Shown here in pieces: positions 55,509 to 64,000 of a stretch of DNA of 64,000 nt; the first letter of the stretch is position 1, and every line of letters starts with the position of its first letter. Under the pieces are notes generated by a model that searched no databases, had not been told where the DNA came from, and saw only the letters and a list, made by a program, of their open reading frames with translations. This DNA comes from Thermoclostridium stercorarium subsp. stercorarium DSM 8532. Its GTDB lineage: Bacteria > Bacillota > Clostridia > DSM-8532. The stretch lies in the NCBI RefSeq assembly GCF_000331995.1, contig NC_020134.1, forward strand, positions 1,587,465 through 1,651,464. The letters run 5' to 3'. Made by a program: the position numbers and the translations under genes.

Positions 55509-58393
55509 TTGGCTCTCCTCCCAAGCATTTTCATTATTTTTTCCGCAAATTCAGCCACATGTTCGGTACCTGCTTCAATTAATGCTTTGTAAACCGCAAT
55601 CAGCAGACCTCTTTTTTGCTCTGCGCTGCGTTCCCAGTAAGGGAACTGTTTTATGGCATCCTGGACTTTACGGGCCGCTGTTTCGGCTTTTTCCATTCCT
55701 TCACGCTTTAGAAGCCAGAAAACTGCAAATCCTTCAGGCAATAAGTCCGACTCCGCTTCGGCATTCTTTCCTTCTATACCCTCCCGGATCAAAAATTCCA
55801 ACTGTTTAAGAGTCTCTTTGGTTGTCAATTGTCTTTCTTCAAATGCCCTGGCTATTTGTTCAGCACGTTCCCCTATAGGTATCAGATATGGCGAGTGATG
55901 ACTTTCCTGCCCGACAATACTCCTTATTGTTTTGAGCAGATTAAAGACCTTAACCGTATCAGGCCGGTTGTTATCAAGTATTTTTTCAAGAGTTTCCTCA
56001 TTCAGGGTGTAAAATTCGGTCTGCTCATCATAAAAAACAGCACTTGTATGTTTCTGCACAAGTCTTGCGGTTTTTCTCAAAAATTCGCGGTCTATTGATA
56101 TTCCGGCTTCGTAATTTCCTCTAAGCATTCCGTACATTTGAGCCAGATTTCCGTAATCGCTCATGAACGGCCTCAGGAAAGGATCCGGGGAAATAATCTC
56201 ATATATGTCCTGAATTTCTTTGAAATATTGATAGAATTCATGTCTCTTTTCCTTATCCCGGAAAAACTCCAGTATGGCTTCCGCCGCCTTATCTGCCGTC
56301 TTTCCTTCCATTAAGGGAAGATATTCTTTCCGTCCTTGTTCCATCAGAACATCGAAACGCTTTTTTAATACATCAATCCCTTCGACAACGTTTTGCACAT
56401 CTTCGGAATCAAAAGCAAGAGCCTTTTCAAGATTGTCGAATATCCCTACAAAATCCATTATAAACCCGTTGCGTTTACGACGTCCTTCATTATCTTCATA
56501 AGGGCGATTAACCCGTGCAATTGCCTGTAACAGCACATGATCGCGCAAAGGTTTATCCATATACATGCAGTATAGTATCGGGGCGTCATAACCCGTCAGA
56601 AGCTTTTCGGTAACTATAAGTATCTTTGGCACTGAGTCGGGGGTTCGAAACGCTTTTCTCACCTGTTCCTCTTTTTCATCCGTAAGGTGATATCTTACAA
56701 GCTCAGGAGGATCATTGTGGTTTTTGCTGATCACTACCGATGAATACTCCGCGGGCAGGTACTTATCCAGCGCCTCCTTGTAAAGGGCGCAGGCTTCGCG
56801 GTCAACCGCGACCAGAAAGGCTTTATAGCCCATAGGCTCAACCACCGTTTTGTAGTGATTGGCGACAAACTCGGCTATTTTATCTATGCGCTCACGATTT
56901 TTCAGCATGTTTTTTAAAGTTATCGCCTTTTCAAGAACACTGTCAAGTTCCTCAACATCACTTACACCTTCGGCTTCGACAAGGTTTAAAAACTCCTTCT
57001 CCAGCGTTGCACGGTCGACCAGAAACCGGTTCGGCGCCAGTGAATAATGCAGCGGTACGGTGGTGCCGTCTTCAATTGATTCGCGTATTGAGTATTTATC
57101 AAGATATCCTTTCGGGTCATCGGTGCCGAATACTTTGAACGTGCCTTTGCCATGGGAAGTTTTGTCAATAGGTGTACCTGTAAAACCTATGTATGTAGCG
57201 TTGGGAAGAGCGGCCATAAGATAGGTTCCCAGCTTGCCACCCGTGGTCCTGTGCGCTTCATCCACCAAAACATATATATTATCCCTCATGTTAACACTGG
57301 CAGGGATGTTGTCAAACTTATGTATCATTGAGACTATAAGCCCTCTGTAGTCATTGCTGAGAAGCTCGTATAAATGCCGTCTGCTGTCTGTAACCTGCAC
57401 CCGTCCAAAGCCAACGGCCTCCAGGTTGTTGAAAAGCTGCTGTTCCAGCTCGTTCCGGTCTACAAGCATGAGTACGGTCGGATTGCTGAAAGCGGGATCT
57501 TCCAAGAGCCGCTTTGCCACTGTGATCATGGTATATGTTTTACCCGATCCCTGTGTATGCCATACCAAACCATGCTTTTTTTCCGGATCTTTTGCCCTTT
57601 TTATTATACGCTCCGTTGCCCTTATCTGGTGGGGACGCAGCACAACTTTAGAAAGTTCACCGTCTTTACGGGCAAATAATGTAAATTCGGTCAGCACCCT
57701 AAGTATACGCCTTGGTGCAAAAAAAGTCTTTACAAGTGTCTCAAAGTCTCCTGCCTGTTCATCACGCCAGTTATACAACCCTTTTCTTGAAGTATTCCAT
57801 GTAGCCCCGTAATAAAATTTAAGAAGATGTGTAATGGCATAGAGCTGCAAAACAGCCATAAGTTCAGGCCCTTCCCGATGGTAACGGCGTATCTGGTCAA
57901 GGGCTTCGGCAATACCCTCAATACGTGTCGCCGATTTGGCTTCGGTAATAATCACGGGAATGCCGTTGATAAAGAAAACCAGATCGGCTCTGATGGGTTT
58001 TGCGCAGCCCGCAAAATAAAATTCATCGGTAACATGGAATAAATTTCGCTCAGGAAAGTTTAAATCCAGTAACTGCACGTTTCGTTCCCTGTTTTCTTCC
58101 TCAATGAAAACCGTTTTCAATCCGTTGAGATATTCCCAGACCTGGAAATTACCTTCGATATTCGGGTATACCGATATCAATCTGCGCACTATTTCTTCTG
58201 CCTTTAAATGATCCACAATGCCGTTATTAAGGCGTTGCAGTTGTTTTTCCAATATTTCATGCAAAACAATGCCTGACTCGCCACGCCGCATGCGAAGAAC
58301 TTCATCAGGCGGAAGATAAGTCCATCCTGCTTCGACAGCATAGCGGATAATCGGGTTTTGGACAGTTTCGCGTTCGTTCAAAGCGGACATCAT
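55505..58393 (-). CDS. hsdR: Type I restriction enzyme, endonuclease and translocase subunit
   Basis: HsdR pulls DNA past the enzyme and cuts it far from the unmethylated target. The 962 residues begin with the PD-(D/E)XK nuclease (IRADLVFFINGIPVIITEAKS, Asp, Glu and Lys, near 130-155), followed by a superfamily-2 helicase with Walker A HTQGSGKTYTM (near 285), DEAH in YVLVDEAHRTTGG (near 375), motif III FTGTPI and motif VI QAIARVNRPYED. A helical C-terminal part binds the methylase core. It works with HsdS and HsdM upstream. Its start is 15 bases after the hsdS stop. Confidence 0.96.
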   Translation of the reverse strand: MMSALNERETVQNPIIRYAVEAGWTYLPPDEVLRMRRGESGIVLHEILEKQLQRLNNGIVDHLKAEEIVRRLISVYPNIEGNFQVWEYLNGLKTVFIEEENRERNVQLLDLNFPERNLFHVTDEFYFAGCAKPIRADLVFFINGIPVIITEAKSATRIEGIAEALDQIRRYHREGPELMAVLQLYAITHLLKFYYGATWNTSRKGLYNWRDEQAGDFETLVKTFFAPRRILRVLTEFTLFARKDGELSKVVLRPHQIRATERIIKRAKDPEKKHGLVWHTQGSGKTYTMITVAKRLLEDPAFSNPTVLMLVDRNELEQQLFNNLEAVGFGRVQVTDSRRHLYELLSNDYRGLIVSMIHKFDNIPASVNMRDNIYVLVDEAHRTTGGKLGTYLMAALPNATYIGFTGTPIDKTSHGKGTFKVFGTDDPKGYLDKYSIRESIEDGTTVPLHYSLAPNRFLVDRATLEKEFLNLVEAEGVSDVEELDSVLEKAITLKNMLKNRERIDKIAEFVANHYKTVVEPMGYKAFLVAVDREACALYKEALDKYLPAEYSSVVISKNHNDPPELVRYHLTDEKEEQVRKAFRTPDSVPKILIVTEKLLTGYDAPILYCMYMDKPLRDHVLLQAIARVNRPYEDNEGRRKRNGFIMDFVGIFDNLEKALAFDSEDVQNVVEGIDVLKKRFDVLMEQGRKEYLPLMEGKTADKAAEAILEFFRDKEKRHEFYQYFKEIQDIYEIISPDPFLRPFMSDYGNLAQMYGMLRGNYEAGISIDREFLRKTARLVQKHTSAVFYDEQTEFYTLNEETLEKILDNNRPDTVKVFNLLKTIRSIVGQESHHSPYLIPIGERAEQIARAFEERQLTTKETLKQLEFLIREGIEGKNAEAESDLLPEGFAVFWLLKREGMEKAETAARKVQDAIKQFPYWERSAEQKRGLLIAVYKALIEAGTEHVAEFAEKIMKMLGRRAN

Positions 58394-58407
58394 TTCAACT
58401 CCCTGAT

Positions 58408-59721
58408 TTAAGTTATATTTATGTTCTTTACAGATATTCTCCCGGTCATGAGGTTGTAAAGGAGGGTTTTGAACAGTGTTTCCAGCGCCTGCTTTTTCAA
58501 CTCTTCAGCCCGAAGTTTTTTGTCTACCGCACCAAGAATATCGGCAATCCGTTTTTGTTCTGAAAGCGGCGGACATATCAGGCGTTGCTGCCTCAATAAA
58601 GCATAGTGCCTGTTATAGCCCCTGTTTGGGATCTCCAGCCTTGTTAAAGCATAATATAAAAATGCCGGATCAAATTTGGAAGTATTCGGAATTAAAATTT
58701 TAGTACCGTCTGCCCCGCATACAAAACGGAAATTAATAAATTTGAACACCCTCGTATGATCCCCGAATATGATAACCGGCAAAGGGCCATTATAAACGTC
58801 TTCCGGTTTGTTCCAGTATCCTGCTATCAACTTTTGTCCCTGATCCACAACCGGAAAACGTCCTGAGTTCAGATATTCTTTCTGCTTTACTTTTCCGACA
58901 TGAAAACGCATATTCAGTACAGCAGCGCCAAAATCCACTGTACTCCAGTGCTCCGGCACAGAGCCGGTTTCAATTTCCTTCAGCGGCACCCTTTCGGCCT
59001 TTTCCAAAGGCACCGGACCATAAGTGAAGAGATAACGCATCAGGCTTTTTTTCAGCTCATTGGTGGCCTGTATTACCCGTTCTGTGGTTTCCCTTGCCTG
59101 CTGCACGGTAAACAGGATACGTGAAATAGCCTTCTGCTCATTTACGGGCGGAATGGTGATCATTTCACTTCTTAAAAAATCATCCAGCTTGAAATTCCTT
59201 ATTCCGGTGGTGCGTTTTTCATAAAGCCGCGTAGCGCCAAGGTTATACAAATGCCGCCAGTAATAGGCAAAATACTCGGGAAGAACATAATCAGAAGAAA
59301 TTCTTATCCTCTTTGTGAAATTACTGTATAAAACCGGCATTTTATTCCTGTTTAACAGCTCATCGGCCACAAGCAGTATCCGGCCGGTTGGCTGATCTTC
59401 GCTTCCTCCTGATAACTCCACTATCAGATCGCCTGCTTTCAACTGGCGTCTCTGTACGGCGGCAGCCTTGACATACCGGACGGGAACCTTGCTTAAATTG
59501 CATTTTTCAGCTTCGGCAAAATCGGTACCGCGCAGTACCCGACAAGCCACCAGTCCTGGCGCGTTTTCGTCCTTTCCCCATTCTCCGGACATGATTTCCG
59601 AAACCATTTCTTCCAGCCGTTCTATTTTCCACTCTTTCGGTATAGGCCCAAGTTCAGTCATTTTAAAACCTTCAGGTAATTCATTCATCTCTTCACGGAC
59701 AGCTTTCCGGTTTTCAGTCAT
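58408..59721 (-). CDS. hsdS: Type I restriction enzyme, specificity subunit
   Basis: HsdS reads the two halves of the target sequence. The 437 residues carry two target-recognition domains (about 15-180 and 255-395) separated and followed by conserved helical spacers. The spacers show the repeated motif: PPVNEQKAISRILFTVQQAR at 190-210 and CPPLSEQKRIADILGAVDKK at about 392-412, the second followed by LKKQALETLFKTLLYNLMTG. The target sequence cannot be read from the protein. Its start overlaps the hsdM end by eight bases. Confidence 0.94.
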   Translation of the reverse strand: MTENRKAVREEMNELPEGFKMTELGPIPKEWKIERLEEMVSEIMSGEWGKDENAPGLVACRVLRGTDFAEAEKCNLSKVPVRYVKAAAVQRRQLKAGDLIVELSGGSEDQPTGRILLVADELLNRNKMPVLYSNFTKRIRISSDYVLPEYFAYYWRHLYNLGATRLYEKRTTGIRNFKLDDFLRSEMITIPPVNEQKAISRILFTVQQARETTERVIQATNELKKSLMRYLFTYGPVPLEKAERVPLKEIETGSVPEHWSTVDFGAAVLNMRFHVGKVKQKEYLNSGRFPVVDQGQKLIAGYWNKPEDVYNGPLPVIIFGDHTRVFKFINFRFVCGADGTKILIPNTSKFDPAFLYYALTRLEIPNRGYNRHYALLRQQRLICPPLSEQKRIADILGAVDKKLRAEELKKQALETLFKTLLYNLMTGRISVKNINIT

Positions 59722-61294
59722 GTGTTACTCCTCCCAAACCCAGCACCTTAAGGATTTCCTCCAGCTCACGATCCGCAACTGAGCGCTCTTCTTCCGCTTC
59801 CTGCAACTGTACCAATGCTTCTTCCAGCGGCAAAACTTCTTCACCGTCATTCTGAACCACATAGCGTCCGGGAGAAAGGTTGTAATCATTGTGCGCGGCT
59901 TCTTCGTTGGTGATAATGGCCGAAAGTCCTTCCTCTGCAGCCCATCTTTCATAGACGGATGATATGTGTTCAACATGCTCTTCGGTAAGATAGTTTTTAG
60001 GACGTCCTTTGCTGTAAAGCTTTGATGCATTTATAAGGAGAATTTCCCCCGGATGCCGCTTGACTTTATTAATTACCAGAATAATTCCCGGAGCATTGGT
60101 ATTATAAAACAGATTTTCAGGCAGCTGAATAACGGCTTCAACCAGATCCTGCTCAACAAAAGCCTTGCGTATGTCCCTTTCGCGGTTAGAACCCTGGTTA
60201 CCGCTGCCCCTTGAGACAGCACCGGTATCAAGAACCACTGCCATTTTGCCCCGTTCGTTCAATGAAGTATACATATGCTGAATCCAGCCCCAGTCAGCGC
60301 TTGAGCCGGGTGGTATTCCAAAAAACGTAAACCTTCCGAAGGGATCGTGTTCATAAACCTCCGTTGAGAATTTCTGATTCCACATCGGATTTGCGGTAAC
60401 CAGGTGGAATTGCATCAGGCTGCCGTCATTCTGGGTAAAGGCAGGTCTCCGCATGGTGTCCCCTATGGCTATATCAGCCTCCATCTCATGAATAAAAACG
60501 TTCATCCTTGCCATGGCAAAAGTCGTTGGGTTTATTTCCTGCCCGTATAATTTTAAAGGGGCCACATGCGCCGGTAAACGGCGCTGGCCGTTCTGAATTT
60601 CACCGTGTGTTTCCAGAAGCCGCAGATGACACTTTATAAGCAGCCCTCCTGATCCGCAGCACGGATCATAGACCGTCATGCCCGGTTCGGGCTCCAGTAT
60701 GCGGGCCATGAGTATTGCAACCTCTCGTGGCGTGTAAAATTCGCCGGCGCTCTGTCCCTGTCCCTCCGCGAACTTCCTAAGAAGATATTCATAAGCCCGC
60801 CCAAGTATATCCGACTCTACGTCCTTCAGCCCAAGACGATATTTGCTGAGTACCTGGATTAACTCAGCCAGCGGCGAGTCATCAATTATACGCTGCCCTG
60901 CCGCAGTGGCGTTAAAATCCACTCCGTCTATAACGCCGTGCAGTTTCGGATTTTCCCGGGCAACAGAACGCATTACGTCGGTAAGATACTCGCCGATACC
61001 GACGGTCTTTTGCCGTATCACATTCCACCGCGCTTCAGGCGGTAAGTAAAACCTCACTATGGACTGACCGTGATGATGTGCTTCTTCAACCAGTTTCCAT
61101 GCTATTTCCGCACTTCCGAACTCTTCGGCCAGGTTATTCACTTCATCCTCAAAAACGTCAGAAAGACGTTTGAGAAAAATCAACGGCAGAATATAGTCCT
61201 TGAATTTAGGCGCATCCACCGGTCCACGTATCCTGCAAGCTGCATCCCATAACCAGTTTTCAAGGGTTGGAAGATCGAGTGTCTCTGCAGCCAT
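59714..61294 (-). CDS. hsdM: Type I restriction enzyme, N6-adenine methyltransferase subunit
   Basis: HsdM methylates adenine in the target; with HsdS it makes the modification enzyme. The 526 residues have the N-terminal helical domain (LENWLWDAACRIRGPVDAPK), SAM motif I VYDPCCGSGGLLIKC near residue 210, and motif IV LVTANPMWNQ. Motif IV normally reads NPP(F/Y/W), so the second Pro is replaced by Met. The helical C-terminus is typical. It is the first gene of the operon hsdM-hsdS-hsdR-peptidase; no regulator of the ArdA or control-protein type is present. Confidence 0.94.
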   Translation of the reverse strand: MAAETLDLPTLENWLWDAACRIRGPVDAPKFKDYILPLIFLKRLSDVFEDEVNNLAEEFGSAEIAWKLVEEAHHHGQSIVRFYLPPEARWNVIRQKTVGIGEYLTDVMRSVARENPKLHGVIDGVDFNATAAGQRIIDDSPLAELIQVLSKYRLGLKDVESDILGRAYEYLLRKFAEGQGQSAGEFYTPREVAILMARILEPEPGMTVYDPCCGSGGLLIKCHLRLLETHGEIQNGQRRLPAHVAPLKLYGQEINPTTFAMARMNVFIHEMEADIAIGDTMRRPAFTQNDGSLMQFHLVTANPMWNQKFSTEVYEHDPFGRFTFFGIPPGSSADWGWIQHMYTSLNERGKMAVVLDTGAVSRGSGNQGSNRERDIRKAFVEQDLVEAVIQLPENLFYNTNAPGIILVINKVKRHPGEILLINASKLYSKGRPKNYLTEEHVEHISSVYERWAAEEGLSAIITNEEAAHNDYNLSPGRYVVQNDGEEVLPLEEALVQLQEAEEERSVADRELEEILKVLGLGGVTHD

Positions 61295-61700
61295 AGCTGA
61301 ACCTCCTCAAAATTAGCCAATAAAACTTTTGAAAATATCAAAATTCTGTAAAGGAACTCTATAATATTCAAAATTTAAACATCATTATTGTCGGCATTCA
61401 CTGCAAAAATCACAGACAATTCCGTTCAAAAACACAAAAAAATTCTCGTTGCTGCCCGGCTTTCCAGGAATATATAAGACTTTACGGGAAACAAGCCAGA
61501 CACCTTACATTATTCTACACCGACTTTTTTTTTCCGTCTACTTAAAACAGAATATGGAAAAGCAAAAATTCAGCCTTACCGTCGCACGCAGCCTGTAAAC
61601 GAAATTTATGTCAATACTTAAAGTGAGTTAATTTAACGGCATAAATTATTATTACCCGTTTTAATAAACATGCCACAGCCCACAGCACGGAAATAGAATC

Positions 61701-61736
61701 AAAAAGCCTGCAAACACATCGGTTGCAGGCTTTTTT
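61701..61736 (+). terminator. Orphan intrinsic terminator
   Basis: AAAAAGCCTGCAA and TTGCAGGCTTTTT form a 13-bp stem around a 9-base loop, with a run of T on the plus strand and A on the other side, so it can work in both directions. No plus-strand gene lies upstream within this gap, and nothing on the minus strand would read into it. It could mark the 3' end of an unannotated small RNA or a deleted gene. Confidence 0.8.
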
Positions 61737-61787
61737 CATATTATAGTCTCTACTGATAAATAACTGTTTCTTTTTACAGGTTTATTA

Positions 61788-61796
61788 TGATATAAT
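61788..61796 (+). promoter_or_regulatory. Extended -10 promoter for the coiled-coil gene
   Basis: TGATATAAT is an extended -10 element within TATGATATAAT, 28 bases before the GTG start. The same TATGATATAAT occurs in front of tldD. Confidence 0.55.
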
Positions 61797-61823
61797 TTTT
61801 TTCAGGAACATGGAGGCGATACC

Positions 61824-62219
61824 GTGGAAGATAAAATTTTTGACCTGTTGGAAAAAATTTATGCTGAATTTTCGGAATTCAGGAAAGAAACCAATTCCAG
61901 ATTTGATACACTGGAAAACAGACTGGATAATTTGGAAAACAGACTGGATAAAGTGGAAAACCGATTGGACAAAGTGGAAAACAGACTTGGCAATGTGGAA
62001 AACAGGCTGAATACAGTCGAAGGTCATATAACCCGTATTGAAAATGAACACGGGCAAAAACTCAATGCTCTTTTTGACGGCTATAAGCAAGTATACGAAA
62101 CAATCCATGAGTTTGATAAATCCCTTGCTCACATCGGTTCTAAGCTGGACAACCTTTCCATTACCGTAAGTACCCATGATTCCAAACTTGAGGTTCTTGA
62201 AGGCGGAAGGAAAAGATAA
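61824..62219 (+). CDS. Coiled-coil protein built of heptad repeats
   Basis: The 131-residue protein is nearly all helical. After a helical start (DKIFDLLEKIYAEFSEFRKE) come five perfect 7-residue units of the form VENRLDK, then an irregular coiled coil with KLNALFDGYKQVYE and DKSLAHIGSKLDNLSI. The heptad pattern is that of a parallel coiled coil. Homologues with the same C-terminal half are common in Firmicutes; no function is known. It starts with GTG after GGAGG, behind an extended -10 promoter. It is the first plus-strand gene after the restriction operon. Confidence 0.75.
   Translation: MEDKIFDLLEKIYAEFSEFRKETNSRFDTLENRLDNLENRLDKVENRLDKVENRLGNVENRLNTVEGHITRIENEHGQKLNALFDGYKQVYETIHEFDKSLAHIGSKLDNLSITVSTHDSKLEVLEGGRKR
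61911..62015 (+). repeat. Five tandem 21-base repeats in the coiled-coil gene
   Basis: Units start at 61911, 61932, 61953, 61974 and 61995, each about 21 bases of the type GTGGAAAACAGACTGGATAA. One unit codes for one heptad, so slippage changes protein length without losing the frame or the coiled-coil phase. Confidence 0.85.
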
Positions 62220-62376
62220 CGCCGCATCTTTGTACCTTTCGCATGAAGAATCAATATCAGTGAAAATAATCGGCCCGTGAGGGCGAAAACGCTTAAAGTC
62301 TCTTTTTTATTGACTTTCCAGGGTTTATAGATATTTTTTATAATGAAATATTATAATATTTTGATAAATGTTGGTA

Positions 62377-62385
62377 TGATATAAT
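62377..62385 (+). promoter_or_regulatory. Extended -10 promoter of tldD
   Basis: TGATATAAT lies 41 bases before the GTG start of tldD, with no good -35 box, as in the promoter of the coiled-coil gene upstream. Confidence 0.55.
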
Positions 62386-62426
62386 GGAATAAGCTTTTTT
62401 TTTATTTTTTAAAGGGAGGGAAAACT

Positions 62427-63806
62427 GTGTTAGAAGACAAAATTTCAAAATTTAAATCATTATTACATGATCACACCGAGTTAAGAGCACAGGTCAATAC
62501 AAGAAGACGCGTTACGCTTCTTAACGGAAACCTTGTAGGCAATATTCGTTCCGACGAAAGCGGAGTTTCTGCCAGGGTTTATAAAGGCGGTGTATATGGT
62601 TTTGCATCAAGTTCGGAATATACCGATGAAAGAGTAAAAGCTGTACTGGCCGCGGCTGAAGAAAATGCAAAATTTATGGACATGCATGTTAAGAAAAACA
62701 AACCCGGGTTTCCGTCAGTAGGAACAGGAAAAAAGGAACTTCTGCACGCCGTCAGGGATGTGGAGCAGAAAGTATTCATTGATTTTGCAAAAGAAATTGA
62801 CGCATATATCAGCAAAAAATACCCTGCTCTTGCAAGCCGTACCATATCGGTATTTACCGAAAGCATTGAAAAACTGCTTGTCGTAAGCGACGGAGTGGAT
62901 TCCCATTCTCTGATGCCGCGCAGTTATATCTATATATTCCTGTCAACCTGGGCAAACGACGGCACTACGGTTGAACTGTTCAAACCGTTAGGCGGTTTCG
63001 GATATTTTGACGAAAACTTCACCAATCCCGCCGATTTATATGAAGCCATAGACAATGTATACAACGAACTGATGAAAAAAGCCGAAGGCGTATACTGCGA
63101 GGCAGGTTATAAGGATGTTGTAATGCATCCGAATCTTGCAGGAATTCTCGCCCATGAAGCGGTTGGACATACAGTTGAAGCGGACCTGGTTCTTGGTGGC
63201 TCAGTAGCGGCACATAACCTCGGCAGGCAAGTTGCAAGCGAACTGATTACAATGGTGGATTTTGCCCATACGGCACTTGGGAAACCTGTCCCTCTGCCTG
63301 TCTATGTTGATGATGAGGGGACACCTGCTGAAGATGCGGTTTTAATCAAGGACGGTATTTTAGTTGGTTATATGAACAGCAGAGAAACCGCTCAGCATTT
63401 TGGAATGAAACCTCAGGGCAATGCCCGTGCCTTCCTCTTTTCCGATGAACCTTTAATACGCATGAGAAACACGGCCATTCTTCCAGGCAAGGACAAGCTC
63501 GAGGACATGATTGCCGCAATTGACGACGGCTACTATTTAACCGAAACAAACAACGGTCAGGCCGACACGACGGGTGAGTTCATGTTTGGTGTTTGTATGG
63601 GTTATGAAATCAAGAATGGCAAACTCGGCAGAGCCATTCGTGATACAACCATTTCAGGCGTTGCCTTTGAAATGCTTAAAACAGTTGATATGCTGTCAGA
63701 CGACATGGTTTGGCTAAGCTCTGGGTATTGCGGCAAAAAGCAGCCTATGCCAGTGGGTATGGGCGGTCCTGCAATTAAGTGCAAAGTCAATATCGGTGGA
63801 AGGTAA
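62427..63806 (+). CDS. tldD: TldD metalloprotease subunit
   Basis: TldD and TldE form a heterodimeric cytoplasmic zinc protease that trims peptides, known for microcin B17 maturation and CcdA degradation in E. coli. The 459-residue protein has the zinc motif ILAHEAVGHTVEAD (HExxxH), VYVDDEGTPAEDAVLIKDG and the C-terminal ADTTGEFMFGVCMGYEIKNG. It starts with GTG after AAAGGGAGGG. tldE follows after 14 bases, so they are co-transcribed. Confidence 0.95.
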   Translation: MLEDKISKFKSLLHDHTELRAQVNTRRRVTLLNGNLVGNIRSDESGVSARVYKGGVYGFASSSEYTDERVKAVLAAAEENAKFMDMHVKKNKPGFPSVGTGKKELLHAVRDVEQKVFIDFAKEIDAYISKKYPALASRTISVFTESIEKLLVVSDGVDSHSLMPRSYIYIFLSTWANDGTTVELFKPLGGFGYFDENFTNPADLYEAIDNVYNELMKKAEGVYCEAGYKDVVMHPNLAGILAHEAVGHTVEADLVLGGSVAAHNLGRQVASELITMVDFAHTALGKPVPLPVYVDDEGTPAEDAVLIKDGILVGYMNSRETAQHFGMKPQGNARAFLFSDEPLIRMRNTAILPGKDKLEDMIAAIDDGYYLTETNNGQADTTGEFMFGVCMGYEIKNGKLGRAIRDTTISGVAFEMLKTVDMLSDDMVWLSSGYCGKKQPMPVGMGGPAIKCKVNIGGR

Positions 63807-63820
63807 GGAGGTAAATCTTT

Positions 63821-64000
63821 ATGAAGGAAATAAGAGAAATTGCAGAATATACCCTTAATGCCCTGAAAAAGGCCGGGGCCGATCACGCCCAGTGCATTGT
63901 ATCCACCGGTAAAGTGGACGAATTCAATGTTGACGGCGGAGAATTCAGTTTATTCAGAACACTGTTTGAAAGTTCAATAACAATGAAGGCTTTAAAGGAC
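63821..64000 (+). CDS. tldE: TldE/PmbA subunit, N-terminal fragment at the window end
   Basis: The first 60 residues, MKEIREIAEYTLNALKKAGA and onward, match the N-terminal domain of TldE/PmbA, which pairs with TldD and lacks its own zinc site. TAAGGAGG lies before the ATG. The rest is beyond the window. Confidence 0.85.
   Translation, partial: MKEIREIAEYTLNALKKAGADHAQCIVSTGKVDEFNVDGGEFSLFRTLFESSITMKALKD

Larger units (their letters stand above)
61295..61823. other. Non-coding stretch between hsdM and the coiled-coil gene
   Basis: No convincing gene. It contains the promoter region for hsdM (no good -35/-10 seen), a strong terminator at 61701-61736 with no coding gene ahead of it, and the promoter of the plus-strand coiled-coil gene. 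Confidence 0.45.

Overview
The window reads as chromosomal DNA from an anaerobic, endospore-forming member of the Clostridia, most like the plant-polysaccharide degraders related to Clostridium stercorarium and C. thermocellum. The reasons are a fused IspH/ribosomal-protein-S1 gene, a cellobiose 2-epimerase-type enzyme, a TIGR04086-type membrane protein, HutP-family and RpiR regulators, strong purine-rich Shine-Dalgarno sites (AAGGAGG type) with some TTG and GTG starts, and moderately AT-rich spacers. The species is an inference. There is no rRNA operon, CRISPR array, intact prophage or intact insertion sequence.

Layout: Most genes lie on the minus strand. 0-8.3 kb: an unfinished membrane protein, folD, a glutaredoxin-like protein, a TPR membrane protein, an FtsK/SpoIIIE translocase, a cellobiose 2-epimerase, and a secreted helical protein on the plus strand. 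8.3-13.4 kb: xerD, then nudF-rnhA-proC with 4-base overlaps, then ruvB-ruvA-ruvC. 13.5-16.3 kb: argG-argH on the plus strand behind a promoter overlapped by an ArgR-like palindrome and closed by a strong terminator. 16.3-22.2 kb: a lipoprotein deacetylase, a corrinoid adenosyltransferase, two tandem plus-strand genes for 34- and 37-residue hydrophobic proteins, pgsA, a thioesterase and pfkA. 22.3-28.1 kb: dnaE, a second deacetylase, 5-formyl-THF cyclo-ligase and a zinc-ribbon protein.

28.2-40.3 kb: a U32 protein, an O-methyltransferase and mltG in the order of the Bacillus subtilis yrrL-M-N block (wobble-uridine hydroxylation and methylation), then typA, then a murD-moxR-DUF58-transglutaminase operon, then tcdA. 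40.3-53.1 kb: tRNA-Leu(CAG), a MATE exporter, an M14 peptidoglycan peptidase, CheR, then ispH-rpsA, plsC, cmk, a HutP-like gene, a BaiN-type flavoprotein, an RpiR regulator, a HAD phosphatase and trmB.

53.1-64 kb is the most accessory-looking part: a gene-poor AT-rich stretch with one small orphan protein and possible insertion-sequence debris, tRNA-Trp(CCA), a DUF3892 protein, a type I restriction-modification operon (hsdM-hsdS-hsdR) with a truncated zinc-metallopeptidase gene coupled to its end, a coiled-coil protein built from 21-base repeats, and tldD with the start of tldE.

How they work together: this is largely housekeeping DNA for recombination and repair (ruvABC, xerD, ftsK, dnaE), arginine synthesis, one-carbon metabolism (folD and 5-formyl-THF cyclo-ligase), envelope building (murD, mltG, pgsA, plsC, deacetylases, M14 peptidase) and tRNA modification (trhP, trmR, tcdA, trmB). 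No clearly new multi-gene system is proven. The best leads are the tandem microproteins, the HutP-like protein with apparently altered metal-site histidines, the metallopeptidase tail on the type I operon, the NPMW motif in HsdM, the repeated linker in the FtsK protein, and the 53-54.5 kb relic region.
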